Positions 1 through 8,362 are shown, numbered from the stretch's first letter. The stretch is 38,534 nucleotides of DNA from Christensenella sp. UBA1685 (GCA_002320595.1 DCKB01000018.1:1-38534), one strand, 5' to 3'. Translations and numbers: made by a program. Notes: generated by a model from the letters alone, not told the origin.

Positions 1-78
1 CGTGAGGATCAGCGTCGCTTCTACGACTCCCATCGCTTCTACTCGCTTGCAGACTTCGCTGCTCAGCTCGCTGTGCAT
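1..78 (-). CDS. 5' end of an unidentified gene cut by the window edge
   Basis: An ATG at 78 on the minus strand follows a GGAGG ribosome binding site (86-90) with a 7-base spacer, and the frame stays open for 26 codons to the window edge. The visible peptide starts MHSELSSEVCKRVEAMG and looks helical, but it is too short to assign to a family. The preceding minus-strand gene stops at 205, so this could be the next gene of the same transcript. The ribosome binding site is the main support; it could still be a chance ORF. Confidence 0.35.
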   Translation of the reverse strand, partial: MHSELSSEVCKRVEAMGVVEATLILT

Positions 79-204
79 CGAAGAGCCTCCAATAACCGTC
101 CTATGCGCCCTTTACAGTATTGCTCGCCCAACCTTTTCCTTCGTTGCTATACCGTCCAACATGTTTGACAAACCTACAAAGAGGAAAATCCCCCGAAGTT
201 TTGT

Positions 205-1584
205 TCAATATTTCCAGACGATCTCCGCCTCTGCATCGTAATCGTCCACACGCGCGCTTTCTTCCCCGGTGCCCGTGATTTGATATACGCCGTCCGTCAC
301 TACACGCTCGTGGCCGAACTGATCCTCTACCACGGCTGCAACGCAGAAGAAATCCCCATCCTGCAGGGTGACTTCACACTCCGGGAATGTAAAAAGCAGA
401 TCTTCCTCGCCCATGGTAGGCATAGCGACCGATGTTGCGTTGCCGTCCGCATCCACGCCCGTAATGGGCTGCGGGTTGCCGGCATCCGGCTCTGCCCAGG
501 CAGCAAGCGCTCCGTTCACGAAAAATCCCACGCGGACGCGCGCAACGCGCGGCACCTCCGGCACAAAGTTCCACAGCTTTTCCGGCCCCCAGGAATGGAC
601 GAGTACGTTTTCGCGCGCAAGGGGGAACGGAACGCCCGGCACCGCATCCCTGCTCAGCATAAAGCTGGTCACGGAAACTTCGGGCAGCACGTTTTGGTAA
701 ATATAATCGTAAGAATCCAGCACCTGCGTTTCCCGCACGCCGCCGCGCATGAACGCCGCGCTGACCGTGATGACGGAATTTTCCGTAAGCGGACAGGTGA
801 TGCGGCCAGAAAAGCGTGCATTTGCGCCCTCGATCCCTTCTGCGCTGTGCGTTTCGCCGTTGTCGGATTCCGCCAGGAATTCCACCGTCATGCCGGCTTC
901 ATACGTTTTGGGCACGGCATACACATCGAACGAAACCGTCATTTCCTTTGCATTCACCTCGGCAACCGATGTGCCAAAATCCGCCGTAAGCGCATTCTGC
1001 TCGTTCAGGATGCTTTCCACCTGATAGGCGATGCCGCTGATCTGCCGGTTGACGCTATCCGTTACGTTATTGATGGAATGGCTCAGGCTGGTGTAGTTGT
1101 TGTCCAGGCGTTCCAGGCGGGAAAACAGGCTGATGATGCCGTATAGCAGCAAACCCGCGCAGAAAGCGCCTGCGAGGATAGCTTTTTTTCCGGGCTTTTT
1201 CTTCTCCGCCGCCTTCTGCGCCGCCTTCTGCGCATCTTCCCTTCTGGCCTGTTCCTGCCGAAGCGTTTCTTCCCGCAGCGCGTCCGTATAGCGCGCGACG
1301 ATTTCCTCCACCATGCGCAGCTGCGCCTCGCTCAACTCGCTTTCCTGCCGTGTTTTGCCCAGTTCCGCTCCCTCCGCAGGCGTTTCCTCCTCCACGCCGA
1401 GCAGCGCGCCCACGGACACGCCGAACAGGCGGCTCATGGCCACAAGCTTTTCAATTTCGGGCAAAGCGCCGTCGCTCTCCCATTTGGAGATAGATTGGCG
1501 CGTCACGCCGAGCGCTTCTCCCAGCGCTTCCTGCGAAAGGTTATTTTGCCTGCGCAGTTCTGCAATGCGTTGTCCAATGGTCAT
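205..1584 (-). CDS. Membrane-anchored XRE-family regulator with extracytoplasmic domain
   Basis: This 459-residue protein starts with an HTH_3/XRE DNA-binding domain (about residues 4-60, including LSQEALGEALGVTRQSISKWE). A charged, Ala/Glu/Lys-rich probable coiled coil follows (about 85-133), then one transmembrane segment (about 134-154, AILAGAFCAGLLLYGIISLF). About 300 residues of extracytoplasmic domain follow, with no recognised family and a repetitive beta-rich look. The architecture suggests one-component transmembrane signalling: an outside domain senses something and the cytoplasmic HTH binds DNA. The target is unknown; the duplicated AACCGCCGG sites just upstream (1639-1672) suggest autoregulation. 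The start is the first ATG after an AAGGAG-like site in the CCGGAAGGAGTTG context. Confidence 0.85.
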   Translation of the reverse strand: MTIGQRIAELRRQNNLSQEALGEALGVTRQSISKWESDGALPEIEKLVAMSRLFGVSVGALLGVEEETPAEGAELGKTRQESELSEAQLRMVEEIVARYTDALREETLRQEQARREDAQKAAQKAAEKKKPGKKAILAGAFCAGLLLYGIISLFSRLERLDNNYTSLSHSINNVTDSVNRQISGIAYQVESILNEQNALTADFGTSVAEVNAKEMTVSFDVYAVPKTYEAGMTVEFLAESDNGETHSAEGIEGANARFSGRITCPLTENSVITVSAAFMRGGVRETQVLDSYDYIYQNVLPEVSVTSFMLSRDAVPGVPFPLARENVLVHSWGPEKLWNFVPEVPRVARVRVGFFVNGALAAWAEPDAGNPQPITGVDADGNATSVAMPTMGEEDLLFTFPECEVTLQDGDFFCVAAVVEDQFGHERVVTDGVYQITGTGEESARVDDYDAEAEIVWKY

Positions 1585-1638
1585 ATTCCATCAACTCCTT
1601 CCGGGTGAGTATAGCTGATGGGCGGGAAAACGCGCCAC

Positions 1639-1672
1639 CAACCGCCGGCTTCTTTTTGTCAACCGCCGGTTG
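1639..1672. promoter_or_regulatory. Paired CAACCGCCGG repeats upstream of the XRE membrane regulator
   Basis: CAACCGCCGG occurs at 1639-1648 and again at 1660-1669, 21 bp apart, which is two helical turns. The second copy extends to the palindrome CAACCGCCGGTTG (1660-1672). On the minus strand a TTGACA-like hexamer lies between the two copies. The position upstream of an HTH gene makes them candidate operator sites. No well-spaced -10 was found for that TTGACA, so the promoter itself is unproven. Confidence 0.4.
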
Positions 1673-1780
1673 CGGCGGCAGAGAATGCGGGAATTCTCAG
1701 GCATGTCGGGTTCTTTTCAAAAAGAGACAACGCACCGTCCCCCCCCCAATGCTTCCCTTTAAAAAGAGGCGGAACAGCGT

Positions 1781-2563
1781 TTACCGAAGGTCCGCCCACT
1801 GGCGAACGACAGAAAATTCCCCATCCGAAAAGCAGAGCTGCGTGTGGCACATTGCAACGCCTGCGATGTGCATGGCGCTGGAATAAACATATTGATCCAC
1901 AACGACATCGTACCTTCCCGCTTCCTCTTCATAAACCCAGGATACCAGACAAATGGGATCCGTTTCAAGGGTGGTGTTCGCGATAATTTCGCTCCCGTTC
2001 TCCGCGAGCACCCCCTCCTGCACCAAGCCAGTAACGCTTTCAATCGTAACGCTTGCCCCATCCGCTCCGATGCTGCCGGTAAACTGCTGCATGGGCAGCG
2101 ATTCTAAAAAGAGTTCATATTTCCCATCCTGCAGGCGGTAGACTGTGGTATAAATCGCGCCCGCACCGCCGTTGAATCCCATGTTTGAGCTGAAGATCCA
2201 GGTATATGCCCCATCGCCGAAATCAAGCCCCAGCACGCTCCCCCTGCCGAAAGCGCACGGCATCGTGCAGGTAAATTCCTCACAGCCCGCAGCTTTCACC
2301 GTGAACGTAACCTCCATCTCGCCCGAAAATGTGATGGAATCCGAAACGCCGTCCCCATCAAAGTCCGCCTCAATGCAGTCGCCGTCACACAGGTTGTATT
2401 CCACCACCGGCAGCAGCGGCTCCGGAGTAGGCTCGGGCGTGGGTTCAGGGGTGGGAGCAAGCGTAGGGGCCGCCGTGGGAACGGCGTTTTCCGCAGGCTG
2501 TGCGCATCCGCACACAAGCAGCGCGCACAGCGCCGCACAGAAGAACGTCTTAAACCGTTTCAT
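1781..2563 (-). CDS. Secreted lipoprotein of unknown function with a Pro-Thr-Glu-rich linker
   Basis: This 260-residue lipoprotein has an N-terminal signal sequence ending in a lipobox (LLVCG-C, lipidated Cys20). A low-complexity linker of repeated TPEP units (about residues 30-50) follows, then a globular domain. That domain begins with an Asp-rich DFDGDGVSD stretch resembling the calcium-binding loops of VCBS/FG-GAP repeats. The start was set at 2563 rather than the upstream ATG at 2587 because GGAGG (2573-2577) lies 9 bases before it. The gene is divergent from the sortase, and the intergenic region carries promoters for both. The function is not recognisable; it probably sits on the outer face of the membrane. 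Confidence 0.8.
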   Translation of the reverse strand: MKRFKTFFCAALCALLVCGCAQPAENAVPTAAPTLAPTPEPTPEPTPEPLLPVVEYNLCDGDCIEADFDGDGVSDSITFSGEMEVTFTVKAAGCEEFTCTMPCAFGRGSVLGLDFGDGAYTWIFSSNMGFNGGAGAIYTTVYRLQDGKYELFLESLPMQQFTGSIGADGASVTIESVTGLVQEGVLAENGSEIIANTTLETDPICLVSWVYEEEAGRYDVVVDQYVYSSAMHIAGVAMCHTQLCFSDGEFSVVRQWADLR

Positions 2564-2598
2564 GAATATAAGCCTCCGCAGTTTCATATGCTTCCGCC

Positions 2599-2628
2599 AT
2601 TATACTGCGCCTTTCCCACTGCGCGCAA
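2599..2628 (-). promoter_or_regulatory. Probable sigma-A promoter of the lipoprotein gene
   Basis: On the minus strand TTGCGC (2623-2628) is followed after 18 bp by a perfect TATAAT (2599-2604). It lies about 40 bp ahead of the chosen lipoprotein start and back to back with the sortase promoter. Confidence 0.5.
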
Positions 2629-2642
2629 GGCGGTTGCCAGGT

Positions 2643-2671
2643 TTGACGCATGTTACCATTTATGCTATATT
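2643..2671 (+). promoter_or_regulatory. Sigma-A promoter of the sortase gene
   Basis: TTGACG (2643-2648), a 17-bp spacer and TATATT (2666-2671) make a near-consensus promoter. The predicted transcript starts about 30 bp before the sortase ATG and keeps its AGGAGG site. Confidence 0.65.
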
Positions 2672-2705
2672 ATGAGGCAATGCTTCTTTCAGGAGGACAG
2701 GCTTT

Positions 2706-3404
2706 ATGGATCATAAGCCGGGGCTGTTGAGCCGCAAATGGGTGCGCGTGCTGCTGTATGCCGCAAGCGCGCTTTTGCTTGCATGCGGCGTGTTTTTGCT
2801 TGTACGGGAGCACGTCCTGTTGCCCGACCCGGATTTTGTGATGCCCGAAACGCCTGCGCCCACGCCGGAGCCTACCCCGGAACCCACGCCCGCGCCGGGT
2901 GAAACGCCTGTGCCCACGCCCTCTCCCACGCCGTATGTGCGGCCGGTTCCGGTGCGCATCTCCTTTGTGGAAGCAAAGCAAAGCTGCGAAGTATTCCCCG
3001 GCGGCGTGTTGGAAAACGGCCAGATGGAGGTCATCGACCGCGCGGATGCGGCTACTTGGCTTGAAAATGTTTCCGGTTCGCTGCGCCCCGCTCCGGGCGA
3101 GGAGGGCAATGCAATCATCGCCGGGCACAAGAGCAAGGCCGGCGTGGCCGGCACCTTCAAGGTGCTTTGGGATGCCAAAGCGGGCGATGCGGTTGTGATT
3201 GATTACGAGGACGGCACGCAGGGCTGGTTTTATGTCGACAGCATTGACCGCTATCCTTATCAAGATGTTCCCGCCTCCGTGATGAGCGCCAATGCGGAAT
3301 CGCCGCAGCTTACGCTCATCACCTGCATCGGTGAATGGGATAGTTCGGGCGGCACCTCCTCCGAACGGCTCGTAGCGGTGTGCAAGCCGGGGCTTCCCAC
3401 CTGA
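2706..3404 (+). CDS. Sortase-family cysteine transpeptidase
   Basis: This 232-residue sortase is membrane-anchored by an N-terminal signal-anchor (about residues 14-34). A Pro/Thr/Glu linker of TPEP repeats (about 48-78) precedes the catalytic domain. The catalytic triad is visible: His141 (AGHKS), Cys207 (TLITCIG) and Arg221 (SERLVAV). Sortases cut a C-terminal sorting motif such as LPXTG and attach the protein to peptidoglycan or a pilin. The domain looks closer to class D/E than to the housekeeping class A enzyme, but the class is uncertain. No sorting-signal substrate was seen in this window, so the partner is elsewhere. AGGAGG lies 9 bases before the ATG, and a strong hairpin terminator follows. 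Confidence 0.88.
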   Translation: MDHKPGLLSRKWVRVLLYAASALLLACGVFLLVREHVLLPDPDFVMPETPAPTPEPTPEPTPAPGETPVPTPSPTPYVRPVPVRISFVEAKQSCEVFPGGVLENGQMEVIDRADAATWLENVSGSLRPAPGEEGNAIIAGHKSKAGVAGTFKVLWDAKAGDAVVIDYEDGTQGWFYVDSIDRYPYQDVPASVMSANAESPQLTLITCIGEWDSSGGTSSERLVAVCKPGLPT

Positions 3405-3421
3405 GCCATGCAATACATACA

Positions 3422-3469
3422 GCGCATATAAAATGGCGCCTCTTCAAGAGGGCGCCATTTTATATGCGC
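3422..3469. terminator. Bidirectional intrinsic terminator between convergent genes
   Basis: A 19-bp perfect inverted repeat (3422-3440 with 3451-3469) contains a GGCGCC core flanked by AAAA and TTTT, the usual form of a bidirectional terminator. The loop itself can pair further (CCTCTT with AAGAGG). It sits between the sortase and the convergent membrane-protein gene. Confidence 0.8.
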
Positions 3470-3502
3470 AAAATACGGTCTGTATCCTTCACAGTTCAGC
3501 CA

Positions 3503-4507
3503 TCAAATCCACCCCCAAATCTCCGCCAAACGCTTGAAAGCATAAACGCAGCATGAAGCAACCGGGAGTGCGGTTTGTAACAGCGGAGCCGAGTGTGGCA
3601 GCGAACGTTCCGAAATCTCCGCGTTTTCGTTATGCTTATAATAAAGCAAAAGGAACGGCACAGCCAACAGGGCACAAACCTGCCGGGCATCTTCGATTCT
3701 GTTTCCGAGAATGCCCATCGGCAACGTATAGCCCAACCAGTGCGCCCAGTCGTTTTGAACGAATTGGAAGCTGCTTACCAAAAAACCGCTGAGCGCATAG
3801 GCTGTAAGGGCCCATAAGCGTGTCTTCCGGCTGCCGAACACATACCACAAAGCGCCCAGGATAATGAATGCGCCCTGATATTCCGTCCTGTGTGCGGTAG
3901 GAAACACAGAATTCCACAGAAAGTTTGTCACACTGTCCGCCCGAAACATGCGGACGCCCGCATACAGCTTCGGGTGCAGCATTTCCAGGGCTCTTTGCCA
4001 CAGCGCAACAATTACTACCACGGCAAAGAGCATTGCCAAATGAATGAATTTTTCCTTCCCGGAGATCTCATTCCACCGCACAAGGCTCTCCAGCGCAAGA
4101 CCAAGGACTGCGGCATAAAAAAGGTCGTAAAGGAAATTGGCAGGCCAATATGCGCCAAACCTTGAATCAAAGAAAAGGTTCGTCCCCAGCACAACCAACC
4201 CGCACAGCACAGCGCACACCAACAGCCGCATCACATAGCGTACCTTATTTTCCGCAAGGCGCAGTTCTTCCACCGTAATGAACATCAAAAGCGTCGGTGC
4301 GATCCACGAAAGCGCGGTCAAAAGCGGTACGCCGCCGCTGTCTCCAGCAAGGAGTGTCGAAAACCGGCGATCCACCACCCATAGCGCAATCGCAATCGCC
4401 GCAGTCACCCGCAGGCCGTGCAAACTGATCCCTTTTGCAAGGAAGCGTTGTTTTTTGCAATAAGGCAGTTGAACCTGCTCTCCCATGCTTTCCATTTCGG
4501 TTATCAT
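3503..4507 (-). CDS. Multi-pass membrane protein of unknown function
   Basis: This 334-residue protein has roughly eight or nine hydrophobic segments and a charged N-terminus. The residues GLRVTAAIAIALWVVD and the closing FLLLYYKHNENAE loop recall TraX-like integral membrane acyltransferases in a general way, but the similarity is too weak to name it. It lies 40 bp downstream of the secreted-protein gene at 4548-5066 on the same strand, so the two are probably cotranscribed. An AGAGGAA site precedes the ATG. GC content is lower than that of the neighbouring metabolic genes. Confidence 0.75.
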   Translation of the reverse strand: MITEMESMGEQVQLPYCKKQRFLAKGISLHGLRVTAAIAIALWVVDRRFSTLLAGDSGGVPLLTALSWIAPTLLMFITVEELRLAENKVRYVMRLLVCAVLCGLVVLGTNLFFDSRFGAYWPANFLYDLFYAAVLGLALESLVRWNEISGKEKFIHLAMLFAVVVIVALWQRALEMLHPKLYAGVRMFRADSVTNFLWNSVFPTAHRTEYQGAFIILGALWYVFGSRKTRLWALTAYALSGFLVSSFQFVQNDWAHWLGYTLPMGILGNRIEDARQVCALLAVPFLLLYYKHNENAEISERSLPHSAPLLQTALPVASCCVYAFKRLAEIWGWI

Positions 4508-4547
4508 ATTCTTATAGTTCCTCTCGCAACAATTTGGGAAACCTTAT

Positions 4548-5066
4548 TTATGGATACTGGGAAACGCCAAGCGTGAAATCAAGGAAAGTGCCCAGCACAA
4601 ACGGTTTTGATATTTTGATGTAATAGTTGTAAGTCCTTTCCAGGCCATTCCACTTCAATATGCGGTTTGACCACTGCGTAGCGCTTCCATATGTGTGCGA
4701 TTGAACAAGTGTTCCTTCCGGGTACTTGTACAGCGCAATCGTTACCGAAGTATCTGCGGTTGAAGGGTTTCCTAGAGCGTCTACAATCGTCCCGTTAAAG
4801 GTTGTATATACTTCGCCCGTACTTGTTTTGAAAAAGTTATCCGTGAATACCGAGCTACTTATTTTTGCGCGCGCTTCCAACGGAAGGGGCGAATATTCAT
4901 CCGGAACATAGCTCCCCCGTTCCTGCGGGCCGCTTTCATCTGCCGGTATTCCGTTTGGAGTTTCTATCGCTCCACATATATAATTTCCTGAACTCTGTGC
5001 GGAAGCCGAAAGGCAGAAACAAACGCCAAAACACATGGCAAGAAACAAAGAAATGGCCTTTTTCAT
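4548..5066 (-). CDS. Small secreted protein of unknown function
   Basis: This 172-residue protein has a Sec signal peptide (about residues 1-24, cleaved after the ASA near AQSSG). The mature part includes a segment resembling a carboxypeptidase-regulatory-like or Big-type beta-sandwich (TTFNGTIVDALGNPSTAD then VTIALYKYPEGTLV). There is no lipobox and no cell-wall sorting signal, so it is probably released or held by partners. AAAGGAG lies 9 bases before the ATG, and a good promoter lies just upstream. It is more AT-rich than the core genes around it, and the following membrane-protein gene is a likely operon partner. Confidence 0.75.
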   Translation of the reverse strand: MKKAISLFLAMCFGVCFCLSASAQSSGNYICGAIETPNGIPADESGPQERGSYVPDEYSPLPLEARAKISSSVFTDNFFKTSTGEVYTTFNGTIVDALGNPSTADTSVTIALYKYPEGTLVQSHTYGSATQWSNRILKWNGLERTYNYYIKISKPFVLGTFLDFTLGVSQYP

Positions 5067-5088
5067 AGCTTTTTGCTCCTTTCTTTTT

Positions 5089-5116
5089 ATTATACCTCTG
5101 TTTTTTCTCCTGTAAA
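5089..5116 (-). promoter_or_regulatory. Sigma-A promoter of the secreted-protein operon
   Basis: On the minus strand TTTACA (5111-5116), a 16-bp spacer and a perfect TATAAT (5089-5094) precede the 4548-5066 gene. The AAAGGAG site falls inside the predicted short leader. Confidence 0.6.
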
Positions 5117-5147
5117 CCCTATTGGCAATTATATATCATTTATAATA

Positions 5148-5183
5148 ATCAAAATGAGGACGCCCTGAAAACAGGGCGTCCTC
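5148..5183 (-). terminator. leuS intrinsic terminator
   Basis: A perfect 12-bp stem, GAGGACGCCCTG with its complement (5156-5167 and 5172-5183), has a 4-base loop. On the minus strand it is followed by a T-rich tract (CATTTTGATT). It lies 20 bp beyond the leuS stop codon. Confidence 0.8.
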
Positions 5184-5202
5184 CCGTCGGATGTTCTTTT
5201 CG

Positions 5203-7614
5203 TTATGCCACAACGATGTTCACGATGTTCTTGACCGCGATCACCTTGCGCACGGTTTTCCCTTCAATCCAGGGCTGTACCTCCGGCGCCGCAAGCACCT
5301 GCGTCTCAGTCTCCTCCTTGGAAAGGCCGGCGGGCACGGTCACGCGGGCACGCACCTTACCGTTCACCTGCACACCGAGTTCAACGGTGGAAGCCACGAG
5401 CGCAGCTTCATCCCACTTCGGCCAGGTGGAGGCATACAGCGGCGTTTCATAGCCCAGCAGCTCGTTGAGTTCCTCCGTAATGTGCGGCGCAACGGGGTTG
5501 AGGAGCGTGAGCAACGCATGGAACTCTTCTTTTGTGATATCGCCCTTGGCGTACACATCGTTGACAAAGCTCATCATCGCAGCGATGGCGGTGTTGTACT
5601 TCATTGCCTCGTAATCCTCGCTGACCTTCTTGATCATGCCGTGCAAAGACGCCTTAAGGTCATCCCGCACGCCGGATTCGGCGGAAAGCATATCCTGCAA
5701 ACGCCATACTCGATCGAGAAAGCGGCGGCATCCGCGCGCGGAGGTCGTGCTCCAGGGCTTGGGCTGATCGAACGCGCCCATGAACATCTCATACAGGCGG
5801 AAGGAGTCCGCGCCCATTTCCGCCACGATGTCATCCGGATTGATGACATTGCCGCGGGACTTGGACATTTTCTCGCCATTCTCGCCAAGGATCATGCCGT
5901 GGCTCGTGCGCTTCTGATACGGTTCGGGTGTGGGCACAAGGCCAATGTCATACAGGAACTTGTGCCAGAAGCGGGAATACAGCACGTGCAGCGTGGTGTG
6001 CTCCATGCCGCCGTTGTACCAATCCACAGGCATCCAGTAATCGAGCGCCTCCCGGCTTGCGAATTCCTTGTCGTTATGCGGGTCGCAATAGCGCAGGAAG
6101 TACCAGCTGGAACCGGCCCAGTTGGGCATGGTATCCGTTTCGCGCTCGGCCGGACCACCGCACTTGGGGCAGGTGGTGTGAATCCACTCCTTTGCGCGGG
6201 AAAGCGCAGAAGAGCCGTCGTCCGAGGGCGTGTAATCGTCGATCTCCGGCAGCACGAGCGGCAGCTCGCTTTCCGGCAGCGGCACCCAGCCGCACTTCTC
6301 GCAGTGTACGAGCGGGATAGGTTCGCCCCAGTAACGCTGGCGGCTGAACACCCAGTCGCGCAGCTTGTAATTCACCTTCCGCGCGCCGATGCCCTGCTCC
6401 TCCAGCCAAGCGATCATCTTCTCCTTGGCCTGCTCCACCTCAAGGCCGTTCAGGAACCCGGAGTTGACCATCCTGCCGGTTTCGCAATCGGTAAACGCTT
6501 CCTTTTCCACGTCGCCGCCTGCTACAACCTCGATGATCGGCAGGTTGAACGCCTTTGCAAACGCATAGTCGCGCGTATCGTGCGCAGGCACGGCCATGAT
6601 CGCGCCCGTGCCGTAGGTCATGAGCACATAATCGGAAATCCAGACCGGGATTTCCCTGCCCGTGGCCGGGTTGACGGCGTTTAGCCCCTTGAGCGGCACG
6701 CCTGTCTTTTCCTTGGTCAGCTCGCTGCGCTCAAAATCGCTCTTGCGCGCGGCTGCCTCACGGTAGGCCTGCACTTCCGCCCAGTTTTCAATGCGGTCCC
6801 GATACTTTTCAATATACGGATGCTCCGGCGACATAACCATGTACGTTGCGCCGAAAAGCGTATCGCAGCGGGTGGTGAACACGCGCAGTTTGTCTTCCGT
6901 GCCGGCGAGCGCAAAATCAACCTCCGCGCCCTCGCTCCTGCCGATCCAGTTGCGCTGCTGCGTTTTGACGCGCTCGATGAAATCCACGGCATCAAGGTCG
7001 TCGATCAGGCGCTGGGCATAGGCCGTGATGCGCAGCATCCACTGGCTGCGCACCTTCTGCACAACCTCGCCGCCGCAGCGCTCGCAATGCCCGTCCACAA
7101 CCTCCTCGTTCGCAAGGCCGACCTTGCAGGAGGTGCAGAAGTTGATCGGGATCTCCGCCTTATAGGCAAGGCCGTGCTCAAAGAGCTTCAGGAATATCCA
7201 CTGCGTCCATTTATAATAGCCGGGGTCGGTGGTGTTCACCTCGCGCGACCAGTCAAACGAGAAGCCGAGGCGCTTGAGCTGGCTGCGGAAGCGGGCGATG
7301 TTCTGCTCCGTGACCTTTGCGGGGTGAATGCCCGTTTTGATGGCGTAATTCTCCGTGGGCAGGCCAAACGCGTCATAGCCCATCGGGAAGAGGACGTTAT
7401 AGCCCTCCATACGGCGCTTGCGGCAGATGATATCGATTGCCGTGTTGCTCAGCGGGTGGCCGACGTGCAGCCCCTGCCCGGAGGGATACGGGAACTCGAT
7501 GAGGCCGTAAAACTTCGGCTTGGAATGATCCTCGCTCGCCTCAAAGCAGCGCGCTTCCTCCCATTTCTTTTGCCATTTCGCCTCCACGGCGTCATGGTCA
7601 TACCGTTGTGACAT
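5203..7614 (-). CDS. leuS: Leucyl-tRNA synthetase
   Basis: This full-length 803-residue class I aminoacyl-tRNA synthetase charges tRNA-Leu in the cytosol. The HIGH-type motif is GLHVGH (near residue 50) and the KMSKS motif is intact (Lys582 onward, GEKMSKSRGNVINPDD). Between them lie the zinc-binding-like Cys cluster (CTSCKVG, later CERCGG), the CP1 editing domain (TTRCDTLFGATY; YGTGAIMAVPAHDTRD) and the second Cys pair (HCEKCGW, TCPKCGG). The C-terminal anticodon-binding domain is also present. The length fits bacterial LeuRS. A promoter and T-box leader upstream indicate control by uncharged tRNA-Leu. Confidence 0.98.
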   Translation of the reverse strand: MSQRYDHDAVEAKWQKKWEEARCFEASEDHSKPKFYGLIEFPYPSGQGLHVGHPLSNTAIDIICRKRRMEGYNVLFPMGYDAFGLPTENYAIKTGIHPAKVTEQNIARFRSQLKRLGFSFDWSREVNTTDPGYYKWTQWIFLKLFEHGLAYKAEIPINFCTSCKVGLANEEVVDGHCERCGGEVVQKVRSQWMLRITAYAQRLIDDLDAVDFIERVKTQQRNWIGRSEGAEVDFALAGTEDKLRVFTTRCDTLFGATYMVMSPEHPYIEKYRDRIENWAEVQAYREAAARKSDFERSELTKEKTGVPLKGLNAVNPATGREIPVWISDYVLMTYGTGAIMAVPAHDTRDYAFAKAFNLPIIEVVAGGDVEKEAFTDCETGRMVNSGFLNGLEVEQAKEKMIAWLEEQGIGARKVNYKLRDWVFSRQRYWGEPIPLVHCEKCGWVPLPESELPLVLPEIDDYTPSDDGSSALSRAKEWIHTTCPKCGGPAERETDTMPNWAGSSWYFLRYCDPHNDKEFASREALDYWMPVDWYNGGMEHTTLHVLYSRFWHKFLYDIGLVPTPEPYQKRTSHGMILGENGEKMSKSRGNVINPDDIVAEMGADSFRLYEMFMGAFDQPKPWSTTSARGCRRFLDRVWRLQDMLSAESGVRDDLKASLHGMIKKVSEDYEAMKYNTAIAAMMSFVNDVYAKGDITKEEFHALLTLLNPVAPHITEELNELLGYETPLYASTWPKWDEAALVASTVELGVQVNGKVRARVTVPAGLSKEETETQVLAAPEVQPWIEGKTVRKVIAVKNIVNIVVA

Positions 7615-7648
7615 ATGTTGCTTCCTCCAATTTATCTTCGCTTTTCAT

Positions 7649-7889
7649 AAAATAAAAAGCCGCCTCTTGCATCCAAGAGACGGCCATTGGCCGCGGTACC
7701 ACTCCCGTTGGCGCAGGCGCGCCCACTCATGCCCCATAACGCAGGGATGCGCCGCGCCTACTCTTTGGTTCAGCGCCGGAGGCTCCGCGGCGAGCTTCGG
7801 GATTCCGCCCCGCTGCCTTGCACCGCCCGGCAGCTCTCTTTTGGTGGCTCGTTCCCTACTGTTCCGCTTCTTCGCCCAAGTTCCGATAC
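7649..7889 (-). promoter_or_regulatory. T-box leader controlling leuS
   Basis: The roughly 240-nt minus-strand leader has the marks of a T-box. There is an AGAGAG bulge with a distal loop GGTGCAAGG. The T-box sequence AGTGGTACCGCGG (about 7690-7704) follows, then a terminator hairpin (GCCGTCTCTT with AAGAGGCGGC, 7659-7685) ending in TTTTTATTTT just before leuS. Uncharged tRNA should stabilise the antiterminator. A CTC leucine triplet at 7792-7794 is a candidate specifier codon, not proven by folding. Confidence 0.9.
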
Positions 7890-7896
7890 TGCAAGG

Positions 7897-7925
7897 ATTA
7901 TAGCGGAAGTGCGGGGGAAAGTCAA
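7897..7925 (-). promoter_or_regulatory. Sigma-A promoter of the leuS T-box transcript
   Basis: On the minus strand TTGACT (7920-7925), a 17-bp spacer and a perfect TATAAT (7897-7902) place the transcript start near 7890, right at the 5' edge of the T-box leader. Confidence 0.85.
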
Positions 7926-7938
7926 GGGAAAGGGCTGT

Positions 7939-8199
7939 TTATTCTTTCTCCGCAGCCGAGCCGCCCTCCGCCTCCCGCGTTTTATTCTTGTTGCGCAGCA
8001 GCACGAGCGCACGCACCGCGAATACCGCGCTGAGCAGGGCGCATGAGAGCGTGACGGTACGCACATCCCAATCAAAAAACATCGCAAGCACATTCAGCAC
8101 GCCAGCCGCCGCACTGAAGATCAGCGCGCCCCAAATGCATTGGGCCGGCGTGGTTTCTTCGGCGGCTTCTCGGATGTTCTTTTCATGCATTTCGTCCAT
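7939..8199 (-). CDS. Small two-helix membrane protein of unknown function
   Basis: This 86-residue protein has an acidic N-terminus and two transmembrane segments (about residues 22-42 and 47-67). The C-terminus is charged and cytoplasmic-looking (RNKNKTREAEGG). GGAGG lies 9 bases upstream of the ATG. No family is recognised. It ends just upstream of the leuS promoter on the same strand, so readthrough is possible, but leuS has its own promoter. Confidence 0.65.
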   Translation of the reverse strand: MDEMHEKNIREAAEETTPAQCIWGALIFSAAAGVLNVLAMFFDWDVRTVTLSCALLSAVFAVRALVLLRNKNKTREAEGGSAAEKE

Positions 8200-8275
8200 T
8201 TCGCTGCACCTCCGTTGAATTTATGCGTTTGTTTTTCTTTAATTGATATTTCTTGAAGCAAAGGATTGTAATTAA

Positions 8276-8305
8276 AGATTACCATATTGTCCTACGTGGC
8301 GTCAA
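8276..8305 (-). promoter_or_regulatory. Possible promoter of the small membrane-protein gene
   Basis: On the minus strand TTGACG (8300-8305) and TAATCT (8276-8281) are separated by 18 bp, about 75 bp ahead of the 7939-8199 start. The -10 is imperfect. Confidence 0.35.
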
Positions 8306-8362
8306 ACGCTATCTTCCCCCTCCCGGTTTACAGGAACGCATATCGTTTGAAACGCATCCCCA

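Noticed and set aside
1739..1747. Run of nine C residues between the XRE membrane regulator and the lipoprotein
   Set aside because: No gene is interrupted by it and no motif surrounds it; probably a simple homopolymer, also a likely place for a length error.
3503..4507. Naming the polytopic protein as TraX
   Set aside because: Only general hydrophobic pattern similarity is visible; no diagnostic motif could be confirmed by eye.
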